NCBI GenBank assembly: GCA_903847205.1
Contig: CAINDA010000064.1
Location: 124,001-188,000, forward strand
Length of the DNA stretch: 64,000 nucleotides
From: an uncultured Bacteroidota bacterium
GTDB taxonomy: Bacteria > Bacteroidota > Bacteroidia > 2-12-FULL-35-15
Direction: 5' to 3'
In this document: positions 26,168 to 35,400 of the stretch, piece by piece
Position numbering within the stretch: position 1 is the stretch's first letter
Layout: each line of letters starts with the position of its first letter
Position numbers and translations under genes: made by a program
The notes under the pieces: generated by a model
Told to the model about the DNA's origin: nothing
The model's database searches: none
Seen by the model: the letters and a program-made list of their open reading frames with translations, nothing else

Positions 26168-26475
26168 CTATACTACCGATGAGTTACCGAAATCAGAATA
26201 GGGTCCCTACTGTAGTACCGATACGTTCCCGAAATGGGAATAAGCTCGGTAAGGTTTTACGACAGCAATACCTAATCGTGTAACGAGCCAATAAGATATT
26301 ACAGAAGCAATACCCAATCGTGTAATGAGTCCGTAAGGAATTACGGAAGCAATACCTAATCGTGTAATGCATCCCTAATGTATTACAGAAGCAATACCTA
26401 ACAGTGTAATGGTCCCGTAAGGTATTACGGAAGCATTACCTGATCGTGTAATGGCTTCATAAGGTTTTACAGGCT
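26168..26475. repeat. 42-bp tandem repeat array
   Basis: Seven consecutive units of exactly 42 bp begin at 26168, 26210, 26251/2, 26293, 26335, 26377 and 26419, with a partial eighth from 26461. Units 3-7 share a consensus close to AAGGTATTACGGAAGCAATACC then TAATCGTGTAATGNNTCC; the first two are a diverged subtype with TACCGATGAGTTACCGAAAT-like sequence. Each core unit contains inverted ATTAC/GTAAT half-sites. There are no unique spacers, so it is not CRISPR. It ends about 200 bp before the orphan gene at 26669. Confidence 0.85.
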
Positions 26476-26668
26476 TCTGTTCAGTAAAAGTGTCAGGGTA
26501 AAAAAGTTTTTGTATTTCCAAAACATGCAGCGCAGCAGTTTTTAAATTGAAATGTTAAAAAATGTAAAATCGGAAAGCACTGCACAATATCCTTTATTTC
26601 ATGGAGTTTTAAATACAGTTAACATTTTATTCATAAACCTAATCTTTAGAAATCATGAAAACAGTAAC

Positions 26669-27631
26669 ATGGAGTATTGCCCACATCTTTTTTTAACTGC
26701 CATCAGAGGAAGCTACGTTAATGCAAAAAAAATGAGTAATTTTTATTTTACCCAGCTGAATAATAACAGTGCCGACCCCGACATTGCATTATTGAAAACC
26801 AACTTTCAGCCTTTCAATACAACTATGAACAGCACTTATACTGCTTTTATAGCTCAGGGAGGAAATCAGAACGGTGCCAGCAAAACTTTTTCTCAGCGCT
26901 TAGCGGATATGACTCCCAATGTAAACTTCTGGGATTCTTCTGTCCAGTTGATTTACCCTAAAGGCTCCGGACCCTATGCAGCTTTATTTCCCAACGGTCA
27001 TACCGGATTTTTGCAGGGTACACAAATAGATAGAATTACGGCTGTTGAGGCCCTCAGCCTGAAGCTGGGCGCCGATGCAGCTGCTGATACCGCAAATGCC
27101 CCGGCTTTAACCCTTTTAAAGGGTAAGGTTGATCTTTATTATACCGATTTAGAAAAAGCGTACAATGATAAAAATGACGGTAAAAGTATCAGCGGCATAC
27201 AAAGCGATGCCTGTTTCGATGCCTCCATTGCAGTGTGCGAACAAATGTTAATCGGTTTAGGTACTCTTACAATAAAATTTTACAAAACCCCTGGTGTTAT
27301 CGCGGGTTACTTTGATGAAGCTACTATCAGGAGTTCTCAGCAGACCGATTTTTCACATTTGGTAAAATTGCTTACTGCATTTACTATTGCTAAACGCACG
27401 CTGGCTCCAACTGATCAGATAAGAATAAATAATACAGGCCCCGTGCTGCTTCGTTTTTATGCCGGCAATATTAAAGATGCTGCTATCGGTACAGTATTCA
27501 TAGAAGTTGCACCCGGAGCTAATCAAACTTACTCTGCTTCAGCTTTAGGCGATGTAACCAACAATCATTTTATTATGGTTTACAACCCGGATGTACTGCA
27601 GCCAGGTTCGTTTGTTTTGAATCTGCTATAG
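26669..27631 (+). CDS. Orphan hypothetical protein
   Basis: 320 residues from the ATG at 26669; an in-frame ATG at 26552 would add 39 residues of AT-rich, non-conserved-looking sequence. No signal peptide. The protein is mixed helix with FYFTQLNNNSADPDIALLKT, a region of alternating Ala and Asp (KLGADAAADTANAPALTLLK), helical segments, and a beta-rich C-terminal domain beginning TDQIRINNTGPVLLRFYAG. I do not recognise a family. It stands alone between the 42-bp array and a convergent operon. Its last codons and terminator are duplicated at 31774-31911. Confidence 0.7.
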   Translation: MEYCPHLFLTAIRGSYVNAKKMSNFYFTQLNNNSADPDIALLKTNFQPFNTTMNSTYTAFIAQGGNQNGASKTFSQRLADMTPNVNFWDSSVQLIYPKGSGPYAALFPNGHTGFLQGTQIDRITAVEALSLKLGADAAADTANAPALTLLKGKVDLYYTDLEKAYNDKNDGKSISGIQSDACFDASIAVCEQMLIGLGTLTIKFYKTPGVIAGYFDEATIRSSQQTDFSHLVKLLTAFTIAKRTLAPTDQIRINNTGPVLLRFYAGNIKDAAIGTVFIEVAPGANQTYSASALGDVTNNHFIMVYNPDVLQPGSFVLNLL

Positions 27632-27642
27632 ATAAAAAAATT

Positions 27643-28368
27643 TTAAAGTTTTGTTTGGTTGAAGGTTGGTGGTTTGTTTGAGTGAAAAGTCCCGTTTGGT
27701 TGCGGGACTTTTCTATTTATTTTTTTTTTACCGTTCGCATATTCTTTTTCAGACCGGCCGATTTTATTGACTTTATAAAGCTGGGTGCATATATAAATTA
27801 TTACGCCCCATACTGAAATGAGTAAGATATTGACTATGATAATTAATAAAACTGGAGCATTCGATCTGCCGGCCCACAATGCTCTTTGCTGGCTGGCGCG
27901 ATTAATCACAACAGGAATTCCCCAATGCATAATTTTATGGGCTTCTGCATTTTCATATTGTTCACTGTCTTCAATTTTTGCAATTATAAAAACATTTCCT
28001 AAAGAATCTCCCGGCAGATCAGCCGGGAAATCGACCATAATGCTCCCTGTTTCATCTGTTGTGCTCACGGAGGCTTCTATCGGCAGCAAACCGAAATTTC
28101 TTTTTACATAAAAATGCAGTTCTACTGCCGCAACGGGTTTGCCATCCTCGTTTGTTACTATGGCTTTTAATTTTTTACCAGATGCAATTTCTATAGCTTC
28201 TAATTTGATGTTTGCTTTTTTTAATTCACTGCCCGATTTAACATCAGATTTGTTTTCAGCAGAGGCATAAAGATTATTTACACTTCCCCAAAAAAACAGA
28301 GCAGAAATAATTCCTGCAAATAATTTTATACTCCTGCGCCTGCTGTATTTCAAAAAATAAATTTTCAT
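27643..28368 (-). CDS. Periplasmic-domain membrane protein of the NrfD operon
   Basis: 241 residues. An N-terminal hydrophobic segment (SIKLFAGIISALFFWGSVNN) is followed by a beta-rich domain (residues about 50-140, with LKAIVTNEDGKPVAAVELHF, like a carboxypeptidase-regulatory or Ig fold). A second membrane span (VLLIIIVNILLISVWGVIIYI) comes near residue 175, then a basic tail. The last 20-25 residues (from RKVPQPNGTFHS) are encoded by the transcription terminator of the convergent gene, so the natural end may once have been earlier. It starts 5 bp after the NrfD gene and so probably belongs to that complex. No family recognised. Confidence 0.72.
   Translation of the reverse strand: MKIYFLKYSRRRSIKLFAGIISALFFWGSVNNLYASAENKSDVKSGSELKKANIKLEAIEIASGKKLKAIVTNEDGKPVAAVELHFYVKRNFGLLPIEASVSTTDETGSIMVDFPADLPGDSLGNVFIIAKIEDSEQYENAEAHKIMHWGIPVVINRASQQRALWAGRSNAPVLLIIIVNILLISVWGVIIYICTQLYKVNKIGRSEKEYANGKKKINRKVPQPNGTFHSNKPPTFNQTKL
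27685..27712 (+). terminator. Terminator of the orphan gene
   Basis: AAAAGTCCCG and CGGGACTTTT form a perfect 10-bp stem around TTTGGTTG. It lies inside the coding end of the minus-strand gene. A near-identical copy is at 31884-31911 and a decayed one at 43241. Confidence 0.85.
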
Positions 28369-28373
28369 AGATT

Positions 28374-29774
28374 TTACTCCTTCATAGATTTTATATTCTT
28401 AAGCAATCCTTTTTCCTCGGCAATTTCCCAGATAGGAATAATGGGAAACAGCCGTATCAATAATGTCATTAGCAGCAACGCTCCAGCAAGTGAACCGGCA
28501 GTAACAGCCCATTCTTCCCACGATGGAATATAATGAGTCCATGAAACCGGAATGTTCTGCATTGGTATAAAAGGATGCATCAGCGTGGGGGTAACAATCA
28601 AAAATCGTTTGAACCATGCGCCTACGACAACCAATACAGAAATAACAAAAATTGGAATCGGCTTTCTGCCTTTTCTGAAAAGCAAAACCAATATTGGTAT
28701 CATCATTCCGAATATCTGAACCATCCAGAACATTGGGGCAAAGCGTCCTGAAAATAAAGACTGCAGGTGTTCACCTTCCACATTTTTCATTTTGTATCCT
28801 GTTATTAAATATTCATTTATATTAAAATAAAAATAGACGAGTGAGAGCAGCACCAGCAGTTTGCCCATGTGGTCGAAATGTTTGTGTGTAATATATTTTT
28901 CTAGATTGTAGTGATTTCTCAATATATACATGCCCGCTATTACGGCAGCCGCGCCAACCATAAACGCCCCGGAAACAAAGTAGGGTCCAAAATTAGTGCT
29001 GTCCCATCCAACACGAAACGTAGTAGCAAATAGCCATGAAGTAACAGTATGTATGGCTAATGCAAGCGGGATAATTAATATTGCAAGAACTCTTATTGAT
29101 TTGTTGATTATTTGATATTGTTTTTTTGTTCCTTTCCAGTTGAGTGATAAAATTCCGTAAAGTTTCCGCTGCCATTTTGGAATATTAACCATTTCATTTT
29201 TGCAGAGTGCAAGATCGGGCAGCAAGGGAAGATAGAGCAGCAACAGGCTGACCGTAAGGTATGTACTAATAACAATTACGTCCCAGATAATCGGTGATTG
29301 AATTCTCCCATAAACAAAAAGATGCCAGAAACGCTCAGGCCTTCCCATATCAACAATGATAATAATACCAGCAAAAACAATTGCGGCTACTGCAATTACT
29401 TCTGCTATTCTGGTGAGCGGCGTTCTCCATTTTACATTGGCAAGTTTTAAAATAGCGCTTACCAAGGAGCCTACTAAACTGATTGCAACAAAGAAAACAA
29501 AATTGGAAATATAAATTCCCCAGGAGGAAAAGTCCCGCATATCGGTTACAATCAGCCCGTATCTCAATTGTTTGATGTATGCAAAAAGTCCGAGGAGGCA
29601 AATAGAGAACAGCACTCCGATCCATATTTTTCCTGATCTCCCAAATTTTTTTGGCAGCAGATCAGTAATGAGTTCATGAGTTTCTTTGCTGAACTTTTGT
29701 TCTTCCTTTTTGGGAATTGTTTTAGCGCGGCGTTTTACTTCTTCTGCATATTGAACTGTATCAGTATATATCAT
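28374..29774 (-). CDS. NrfD/PsrC-family quinone-interacting membrane subunit
   Basis: 466 residues with about ten membrane segments after a 50-residue cytoplasmic N-terminus. WGIYISNFVFFVAISLVGSL, IVDMGRPERFWHLFVYGRIQ and the later VGWDSTNFGPYFVSGAFMVG are typical of NrfD/PsrC proteins, which exchange electrons between menaquinone and an iron-sulfur partner. Its start codon overlaps the stop of the 4Fe-4S gene by 1 bp. No molybdopterin, cytochrome c or hydrogenase catalytic gene is nearby. Family secure, electron acceptor unknown. Confidence 0.9.
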   Translation of the reverse strand: MIYTDTVQYAEEVKRRAKTIPKKEEQKFSKETHELITDLLPKKFGRSGKIWIGVLFSICLLGLFAYIKQLRYGLIVTDMRDFSSWGIYISNFVFFVAISLVGSLVSAILKLANVKWRTPLTRIAEVIAVAAIVFAGIIIIVDMGRPERFWHLFVYGRIQSPIIWDVIVISTYLTVSLLLLYLPLLPDLALCKNEMVNIPKWQRKLYGILSLNWKGTKKQYQIINKSIRVLAILIIPLALAIHTVTSWLFATTFRVGWDSTNFGPYFVSGAFMVGAAAVIAGMYILRNHYNLEKYITHKHFDHMGKLLVLLSLVYFYFNINEYLITGYKMKNVEGEHLQSLFSGRFAPMFWMVQIFGMMIPILVLLFRKGRKPIPIFVISVLVVVGAWFKRFLIVTPTLMHPFIPMQNIPVSWTHYIPSWEEWAVTAGSLAGALLLMTLLIRLFPIIPIWEIAEEKGLLKNIKSMKE

Positions 29775-30706
29775 CAGCCTTGTATTTTAGTATCATTTGA
29801 CTCTTCAAATGGAAATCTTCTTTTAACCGGCGGTAAATAATATACACGCGGCTTGGTTCCCAATTCTTCAAGGTAGCGGTAACCTGATTTTTCTTTCAGC
29901 AATTCGCTTAAACGTACTGTTTCATCCCCATTGCTCACAGTATCATCCTGCTCATCGCCAAAATAAAAAACGCCGTTAGGGCAGGCTGTTACACAGTCGG
30001 GCAGTGTTCCTTTTTGTGCATGGGAAGGACAGAAGTCGCATTTTTCAACTGTACCTTTAATGTGCGAACTGCATTGATGATGAGGTTTTATATCTTTCTT
30101 CTCCGGTTCTGTCAGCTTAAATTCGTCTTCGCCCCAATTAAAAATTCGGGCAGAATAAGGGCAGGCAACCATGCAGAATCTGCATCCAATGCAGCGGTTA
30201 TTGTCTATGGACACTGTTCCGTCAGTAAGTTTGAATGTGGCATCTACAGGGCAGACTTTTACGCATGGCGGATCGTCGCAATGAAAGCAGGGAGTCGGCA
30301 TCCAATAAGGCGCTGTTTTTTCAGCCTCCTGCATTTTTTCAATCTTAATATAACTTCTTTCGGGAGGAAGATAATGCATCTTCGAACAGGCTTTTTTACA
30401 CTTGCCTGCATGTGCGCACTTTGCTAGATCAATCACCATAACAAACTTTTTGTCCGGTGCACCCTGCCGTATATTTAGCGGGATATCAGGTATCTCAGGG
30501 TTTATCAGGGAACTGTCAACCTCAATAATTCTGCCGTCCGGAGAAAGCAGTTTTATTTTTTTTCCGGATGCGGATTTTTCTTTGGCTGCAAAAACTTCAA
30601 ATATTCCCAGACTTCCAGCAGCAGCTGCAACTACTCCTGCTATAGCACCAAGTTTTAAAAACTTTTTTCTGGAATTGCTGTTTTCCTCATTTTTTGTTTC
30701 AGTCAT
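29774..30706 (-). CDS. 4Fe-4S ferredoxin-type electron transfer subunit (NrfC/DmsB-like)
   Basis: 310 residues. The N-terminus SRKKFLKLGAIAGVVAAAAG resembles a Tat signal but with RK in place of RR. Residues 40-60 carry KIKLLSPDGRIIEVD, a motif shared with the next gene. Four cysteine clusters follow: CAHAGKCKKAC, CFHCDDPPCVKVCP, CIGCRFCMVACP, and CDFCPSHAQ with CVTACP, giving capacity for four 4Fe-4S centres. It is the usual partner of NrfD. Gaps: 4 bp upstream, 1-bp overlap downstream. Confidence 0.92.
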   Translation of the reverse strand: MTETKNEENSNSRKKFLKLGAIAGVVAAAAGSLGIFEVFAAKEKSASGKKIKLLSPDGRIIEVDSSLINPEIPDIPLNIRQGAPDKKFVMVIDLAKCAHAGKCKKACSKMHYLPPERSYIKIEKMQEAEKTAPYWMPTPCFHCDDPPCVKVCPVDATFKLTDGTVSIDNNRCIGCRFCMVACPYSARIFNWGEDEFKLTEPEKKDIKPHHQCSSHIKGTVEKCDFCPSHAQKGTLPDCVTACPNGVFYFGDEQDDTVSNGDETVRLSELLKEKSGYRYLEELGTKPRVYYLPPVKRRFPFEESNDTKIQG

Positions 30707-30710
30707 ACTA

Positions 30711-30962
30711 TTAAGTTTTAGAGGTTTTCATCCATTCCTGCACTTCATTGTTTGTGGCCCTTTGCTGGGTGGCTGCAATCTGTGTATAAACAGATTCATC
30801 AATTTCTACCAGCTTACCTTCTGGTGTAAGCATTTTTATTTTTTTACTTTCTTTAGGTTGAGAAGTTTTGTACTCAAATTTTGCTATGCCCGCTCCTATA
30901 ATAACTGCGGAGATCAATTTTAAAAAACTCCGGCGTTGTTTTTTAGCATTTTCTTTTTCCAT
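30711..30962 (-). CDS. Mini-protein with Tat signal, first gene of the NrfD operon
   Basis: 83 residues. KQRRSFLKLISAVIIGAGIA is a proper twin-arginine signal, better than that of the iron-sulfur protein next to it. The mature part has KKIKMLTPEGKLVEIDES, aligned with KKIKLLSPDGRIIEVDSS of the neighbour, and then stops without any cysteine. It looks like the N-terminal module of the iron-sulfur protein made as a separate subunit. It could supply Tat targeting for the complex, or be a decayed duplicate. No family known to me. Confidence 0.72.
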   Translation of the reverse strand: MEKENAKKQRRSFLKLISAVIIGAGIAKFEYKTSQPKESKKIKMLTPEGKLVEIDESVYTQIAATQQRATNNEVQEWMKTSKT

Positions 30963-31319
30963 AATTGCTTCCAGATTTATTTAATTTTTATATTCAATAA
31001 CAACAATTGTTATAACACCTATTTTCGCAAACGTATTGCCCTTACCCAGAAAAAAGCAATAGCAATAGTTATGAAAGAAGACACTATTGTAATGGGAAAT
31101 AAAAACAATCACAAACAAAATTCTTTTGCGCTAATTTATCAAGTACTGCACATACGTTCTTCAATTCGAATATCTTATTCAATTCTATACTCTCTTCTCC
31201 TCATGCATAAGACAATCCTGAATTAAAAAATACAAATCAATAATTGTCTTCAAGAGGTCTCCATGATTTTTATTTACAGAAATACAAACTATTATCACTT
31301 AGGTTTTAAGAGTACTAGC
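30963..31319. other. Intergenic region upstream of the NrfD operon
   Basis: A 10-bp palindrome AACAATTGTT near 31001-31010 flanked by ATAAC direct repeats could be an operator. Open frames here are short and AT-rich; none is convincing. Confidence 0.35.
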
Positions 31320-31437
31320 ATCTAATGAGAATGTTCTTATACTCTATAGTGATGAAATCTGCGGCTTTCTACCAGCTCCACTTCACATGAGGACAGGAAT
31401 ACAACTGCTGTACTAAAAGTCAAAAATAATTTTTCAT
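31320..31437 (-). pseudogene. Decayed copy of the His-rich lipoprotein gene
   Basis: On the minus strand from the ATG at 31437 the DNA aligns with the intact gene at 45204-45398. It has a frameshift after the third codon (giving an early TGA) and a later in-frame TAA where the intact gene has a Trp. The middle still encodes VVFLSSCEVELVES. Similarity continues upstream through the promoter (TAAATTTG kept near 31475) to about 31545 and stops before the His-rich tail. Confidence 0.8.
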
Positions 31438-31773
31438 GATTTCCCATTCTTGCAAAAGTTTATTTATTCTGCAAATTTAGATTGCATGGCGGAGCTGCGT
31501 ATTGCATAATTTTTGAAAACAGCTGCATAATTCACACAAAAAGAAGAATTCAAGGGTATCAAAAAGTATCAAAAAAGCAGGAATGCATTTTTTTGAAAAA
31601 ACTCAAAAAATATCAAGACATTTTAAAGCAAATGCTAAAGGTAAAATGAGAACTAAAATAGTTCCATCTTCTGAAAGTGCACATTTAATAAAACACAAAC
31701 CTTAGGCGCTAAGTACAGATTCCCTAGGCATTACCAGAGCTCACATCATAATAAAAAAAAATCACAGAACCCT

Positions 31774-31829
31774 TTATTTTCTTACCCGATTTTGTGCAGA
31801 CAGGTTCGTTTGTATTGAATCTGCAATAG
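31774..31829 (+). pseudogene. Copied 3' end of the orphan gene
   Basis: The sequence before the TAG at 31827-31829 encodes QTGSFVLNLQ, matching QPGSFVLNLL at the end of the gene at 26669-27631. Similarity continues through about 80 bp of 3' DNA and the terminator. Nothing upstream of about 31770 aligns. Confidence 0.75.
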
Positions 31830-31883
31830 ATAAAAAATTTTTAAAGTTTTATTTGGTTGATGGTTGATTAGTTTGCTTGAGTG

Positions 31884-31911
31884 AAAAGTCCCGTTTGGTT
31901 GCGGGACTTTT
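31884..31911 (+). terminator. Duplicated terminator hairpin
   Basis: AAAAGTCCCG/CGGGACTTTT, same as at 27685-27712, now without an intact gene before it. Confidence 0.75.
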
Positions 31912-31940
31912 CTATTTGTAACAGTTCGTTTTTTTATTTC

Positions 31941-32033
31941 AGGGCTGAAGCCCATTATCAGCAGGCTTTTTAATAACCCCGCCTTTAAAGGCGGGGTTAC
32001 ATCGAAACCCAATGAACCGGGGACTTTAGTCCC
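31941..32033. repeat. Composite REP-like palindrome cluster (copy 2)
   Basis: GGGCTGAAGCCC (from 31942), TAACCCCGCC-TTTAAA-GGCGGGGTTA (31974-31999) and GGGACTTTAGTCCC (32020-32033). Related in parts to the cluster at 20458-20549. Confidence 0.75.
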
Positions 32034-32366
32034 TACACGTAAAAACTACCGAACCATCTATTTATAAATATTCCCCATTAATTATTCTGTCCGCATTTTT
32101 TTCCACTGCTGTGTATATTTTTTTAGAAATCCTCCTGCCAGACTCCTACACTTCCAACTAAATTGGTTTGTTCTTTCCTATATTCTTAATTATCTTTATG
32201 ACAGGTATTTTTGGTAAATCGCTAAGATGCCTTATGCAGGGCTGAATCGCAGCCTATTATCAAATCTTAAATCTTCAGTGTTTTCGCAGCAGTGTTTCTG
32301 AATTAATTAAGTACCAATTGATTTTTTGCTTCTGACAATACGTGGTTATTCTTCGCTTAAAATTCT

Positions 32367-32374
32367 TAGATTTG
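32367..32374 (+). promoter_or_regulatory. -7 promoter element before the first giant PKD gene
   Basis: TAGATTTG, 40 nt before the ATG at 32414. A second candidate TATTTTTG lies at 32206-32213. The rest of 32034-32366 shows nothing clear. Confidence 0.45.
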
Positions 32375-32413
32375 TTTATACGCTTCCTTTGAAGCACCAG
32401 ATATAAATAAAGT

Positions 32414-35400
32414 ATGAAGCTGATTTTACCATATCTAAAAACTGTTTTATTTTTCGCAGCAATTTTAACTGCGCTGTCTCCTGTTTTTTCACAGAACAAA
32501 AAAGCCGATTGTTCATTGAACTCCGGATGGGCTAAAAAACCTTTTGAGCGAAAAGCCTTTATCGAAAACAAAGGACAGTACGCATCTGATTTACCTCTTT
32601 CGAAAAACCAATTCAGCTATTGCATTGATAACGGCGCAAAAGTATTTTTTTATAATAACGAAGTACTTTTCTATTTTACCAAATCAGTATTAACAAAAGA
32701 AGAAGAAAAAGAAGAAAAGGAAGACCCTGAAGAAGAGCGCCGGCGCGAAATGCAGCTGCAGAAAAAAGAAAAACAATTTATAAGTATGAAATGGCTGAAT
32801 GCCAGCCCTGATGCTGTTATAGAGGTAAGTGATGAGCAGACTTCTGATTACGGTTATGTGATCAGCAAAAATGTTCCAAAGATTTATACAGCACATTGCA
32901 GAGGGTATAATAAACTCAAAATAAAAAATCTTTACAAAGGCATAGATGCTGAATATTATTTTACCGAAAAAGGAGGTTTCAAATACAACTTATATGTTTC
33001 TGAAGGTGCTGATATAAAACAGGTACAGCAATTTTATGACGGCGCAGAAAACATAGAATTAATCGAAGGAAGCATCGTTGTAAAAACAGTACAGGGCGAT
33101 ATAACCGATCATGCACCTGTAAGCTTTACCGCTGCGGATCCCGGCAAAAAAATTGCCGGCAGTTTTTTACTGCAGAAAAATACTGTTTCATTTGATATAC
33201 AAAATCCCGATAATCAGGCCATGGTTATTGACCCATGGGTAACCGTTCCCGCCATGGCCGGAGCAGCCGTAGATAACGGCATTGATCAGTATGGCAACAT
33301 TTATGTAACCAGCGCTGCGTATATTTTAGAAAAATATTCGCATTTGGGTGTTTTAATTTCTTCCACTGATGTGATGGCCGGAGATGCTACAATATACGGC
33401 GATATGCTTACGGACTCACGCGGTTACTGTTTTTTCAATACAGTTGGTTTTCATGCCCGCGGAGATGCCACAGCAGTTGATTCTGCAGGGAATTTTTTAT
33501 GGGACAGCCAGGGAATTACCGAATGCTGGCGCTTTGTTTTAAATGAATGCAATCATCAGGTTTTATCTTTAACAGGCTACCGCCACAGCTCTACGGGCTT
33601 TGCTAAGATTAATACGGCAACAGGCGCTCTTGCAGGTTATACCCAGAGCGGAGCCTGCTGTCAGGATCCTCACTGCGGTGTTATTGATTTTAACGGAGAT
33701 GTGTACAGTGTTGCTTCTGACGGCGGCACATTAATTTATAAATGGACTCCCGGAAACACCATAGCAGCAACCTATCCCGCTGCAGGAAGCTGGGGTTACG
33801 GAAGCGGTTATGTGGGGGACGGGTCATTTGCGCAAGGTTACAACGGCATGGCTATTTTAGGAAACAATTTATACCTTTTCGACGGCGCAGATTTATTTAA
33901 AGTAAATAAAACAAATGGCGCAATTGTAAGCCAGGTTACTGTTCCCGGCGGAATAAATAAACACAACGGCGGAATATATATAACAAGCTGCGGAAAAATA
34001 TTTGTGGGATCAAGCACCGGAGTGTATATGTACGATTTAAATTTTAATCAAATTGATTTTAAAGCTACATCAGGTCCTGTATTTGATTTAGCATTTAATA
34101 ATTTTAACCAGACTATAAATGCCTGCGGTCCGGGACATGTAACCGAGCTCGCATTTGTAATTCCTCCATGTATTTTTCAAACACACCCCTTTGTAAAACC
34201 AGCCTGCGGAGGGCTTTCTAACAGTTACATTAAGCTGAACTTAGCCGGCGGTGTTCCGGATTACACGTTCACTTGGAGCAAAAACGGAACAGTGTTAGCG
34301 CAGGCTGCCGACAGCATTGGCGGCTTAGGCGTTGGAACATACAAGTGCGTTTACAGCGACAATAAATGTCCGGTACCGAGTAAAGATTCCACCACAGTGA
34401 TTGTTCCTTTTCTTCCTAATCCCGCATCAGCGTTTAGTTTTCATAATGTATGCGGCTCCCTTGTTCCCTTAACCGATTCTTCATACATCAGCCAGGGAAC
34501 AATTCATTCATGGAAATGGAACTTTGATGACGGCAGTCCTTTGGATACAAATCAAACTGTTTCTGGCGGACACATTTATCTACATCCCGGTGCTTATAAC
34601 GTTAAGCTGCTTGTTGTTTCAGATTCGGGATGTGCTGATTCTGTAATAAAAATTATTCATGTATATTCAAATCCTTCAGCAGCATTTACGGCCAAAAAAA
34701 CGTGTGACGGCGCAGCAATGCCGTTCACTGATAACTCCACAATAATTACCGGCAGCATAGCTTCCTGGTCCTGGAATTTCGGAGACCTCACTCCGGTAAG
34801 CACCTTACAAAATCCTAATCACCTGTATGCCGTAGTTGGCACATATCCTGTAAAATTAATCGTTACGAGCATCAGCGGCTGTAAAGATACAATCACTAAA
34901 AATGTTACAGTACATCCATTACCCGTTTCACAATTTTCATTTGAAGATAAATGCAAAGGAAGTATTGTTCCTTTTAATAATTTATCAAGCATTATCGGAA
35001 CTGATTCTATTCAGATGCCCTTCTGGAATTTTGGTGATGGAAGCTTTGTAAACAACAACCAAAATCCCACGCATTTATTTCCGGATGCCGGCGCATATTC
35101 TGTGCAGCTTTTAAATGTTTCTAATTACGGATGCAGAGATTCTATATCTAAAATTATTACTATCAATCCTTATCCTGTTGTAAGCTTTACTGCGCCCGAT
35201 ACAGCCGGCTGTGCTCCTCTTTGTGTTAATTTTAATCCTAATGTTTCTATTGCATCAGGCACCAACACTGTATTTCTTTGGAATTTTGGAGACGGCGCCG
35301 CCTCAGGATACAGCGAAAATCCAAAGCACTGTTACGCAAATAGCTCTGTTACACTTCCAAAAACTTTTGATGTAAGTTTAACTGTTACATCCGACAGCGG

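Noticed and set aside
26200-26418. Coding frame on the minus strand through the 42-bp units (14-residue periodic peptide)
   Set aside because: The frame is broken by stops in the last unit, lacks a good start and promoter, and the peptide is an accident of the 3n period.
26168-26475. CRISPR array
   Set aside because: Units are contiguous 42-mers with internal divergence; there are no unique spacers and no cas genes.
30014-30923. Two long plus-strand frames opposite the 4Fe-4S gene
   Set aside because: They are antisense to conserved cysteine clusters and their peptides look like reverse complements of coding DNA.
31782-32012. 76-codon minus-strand frame
   Set aside because: It consists of copied terminator and REP-like DNA and has no promoter or domain.
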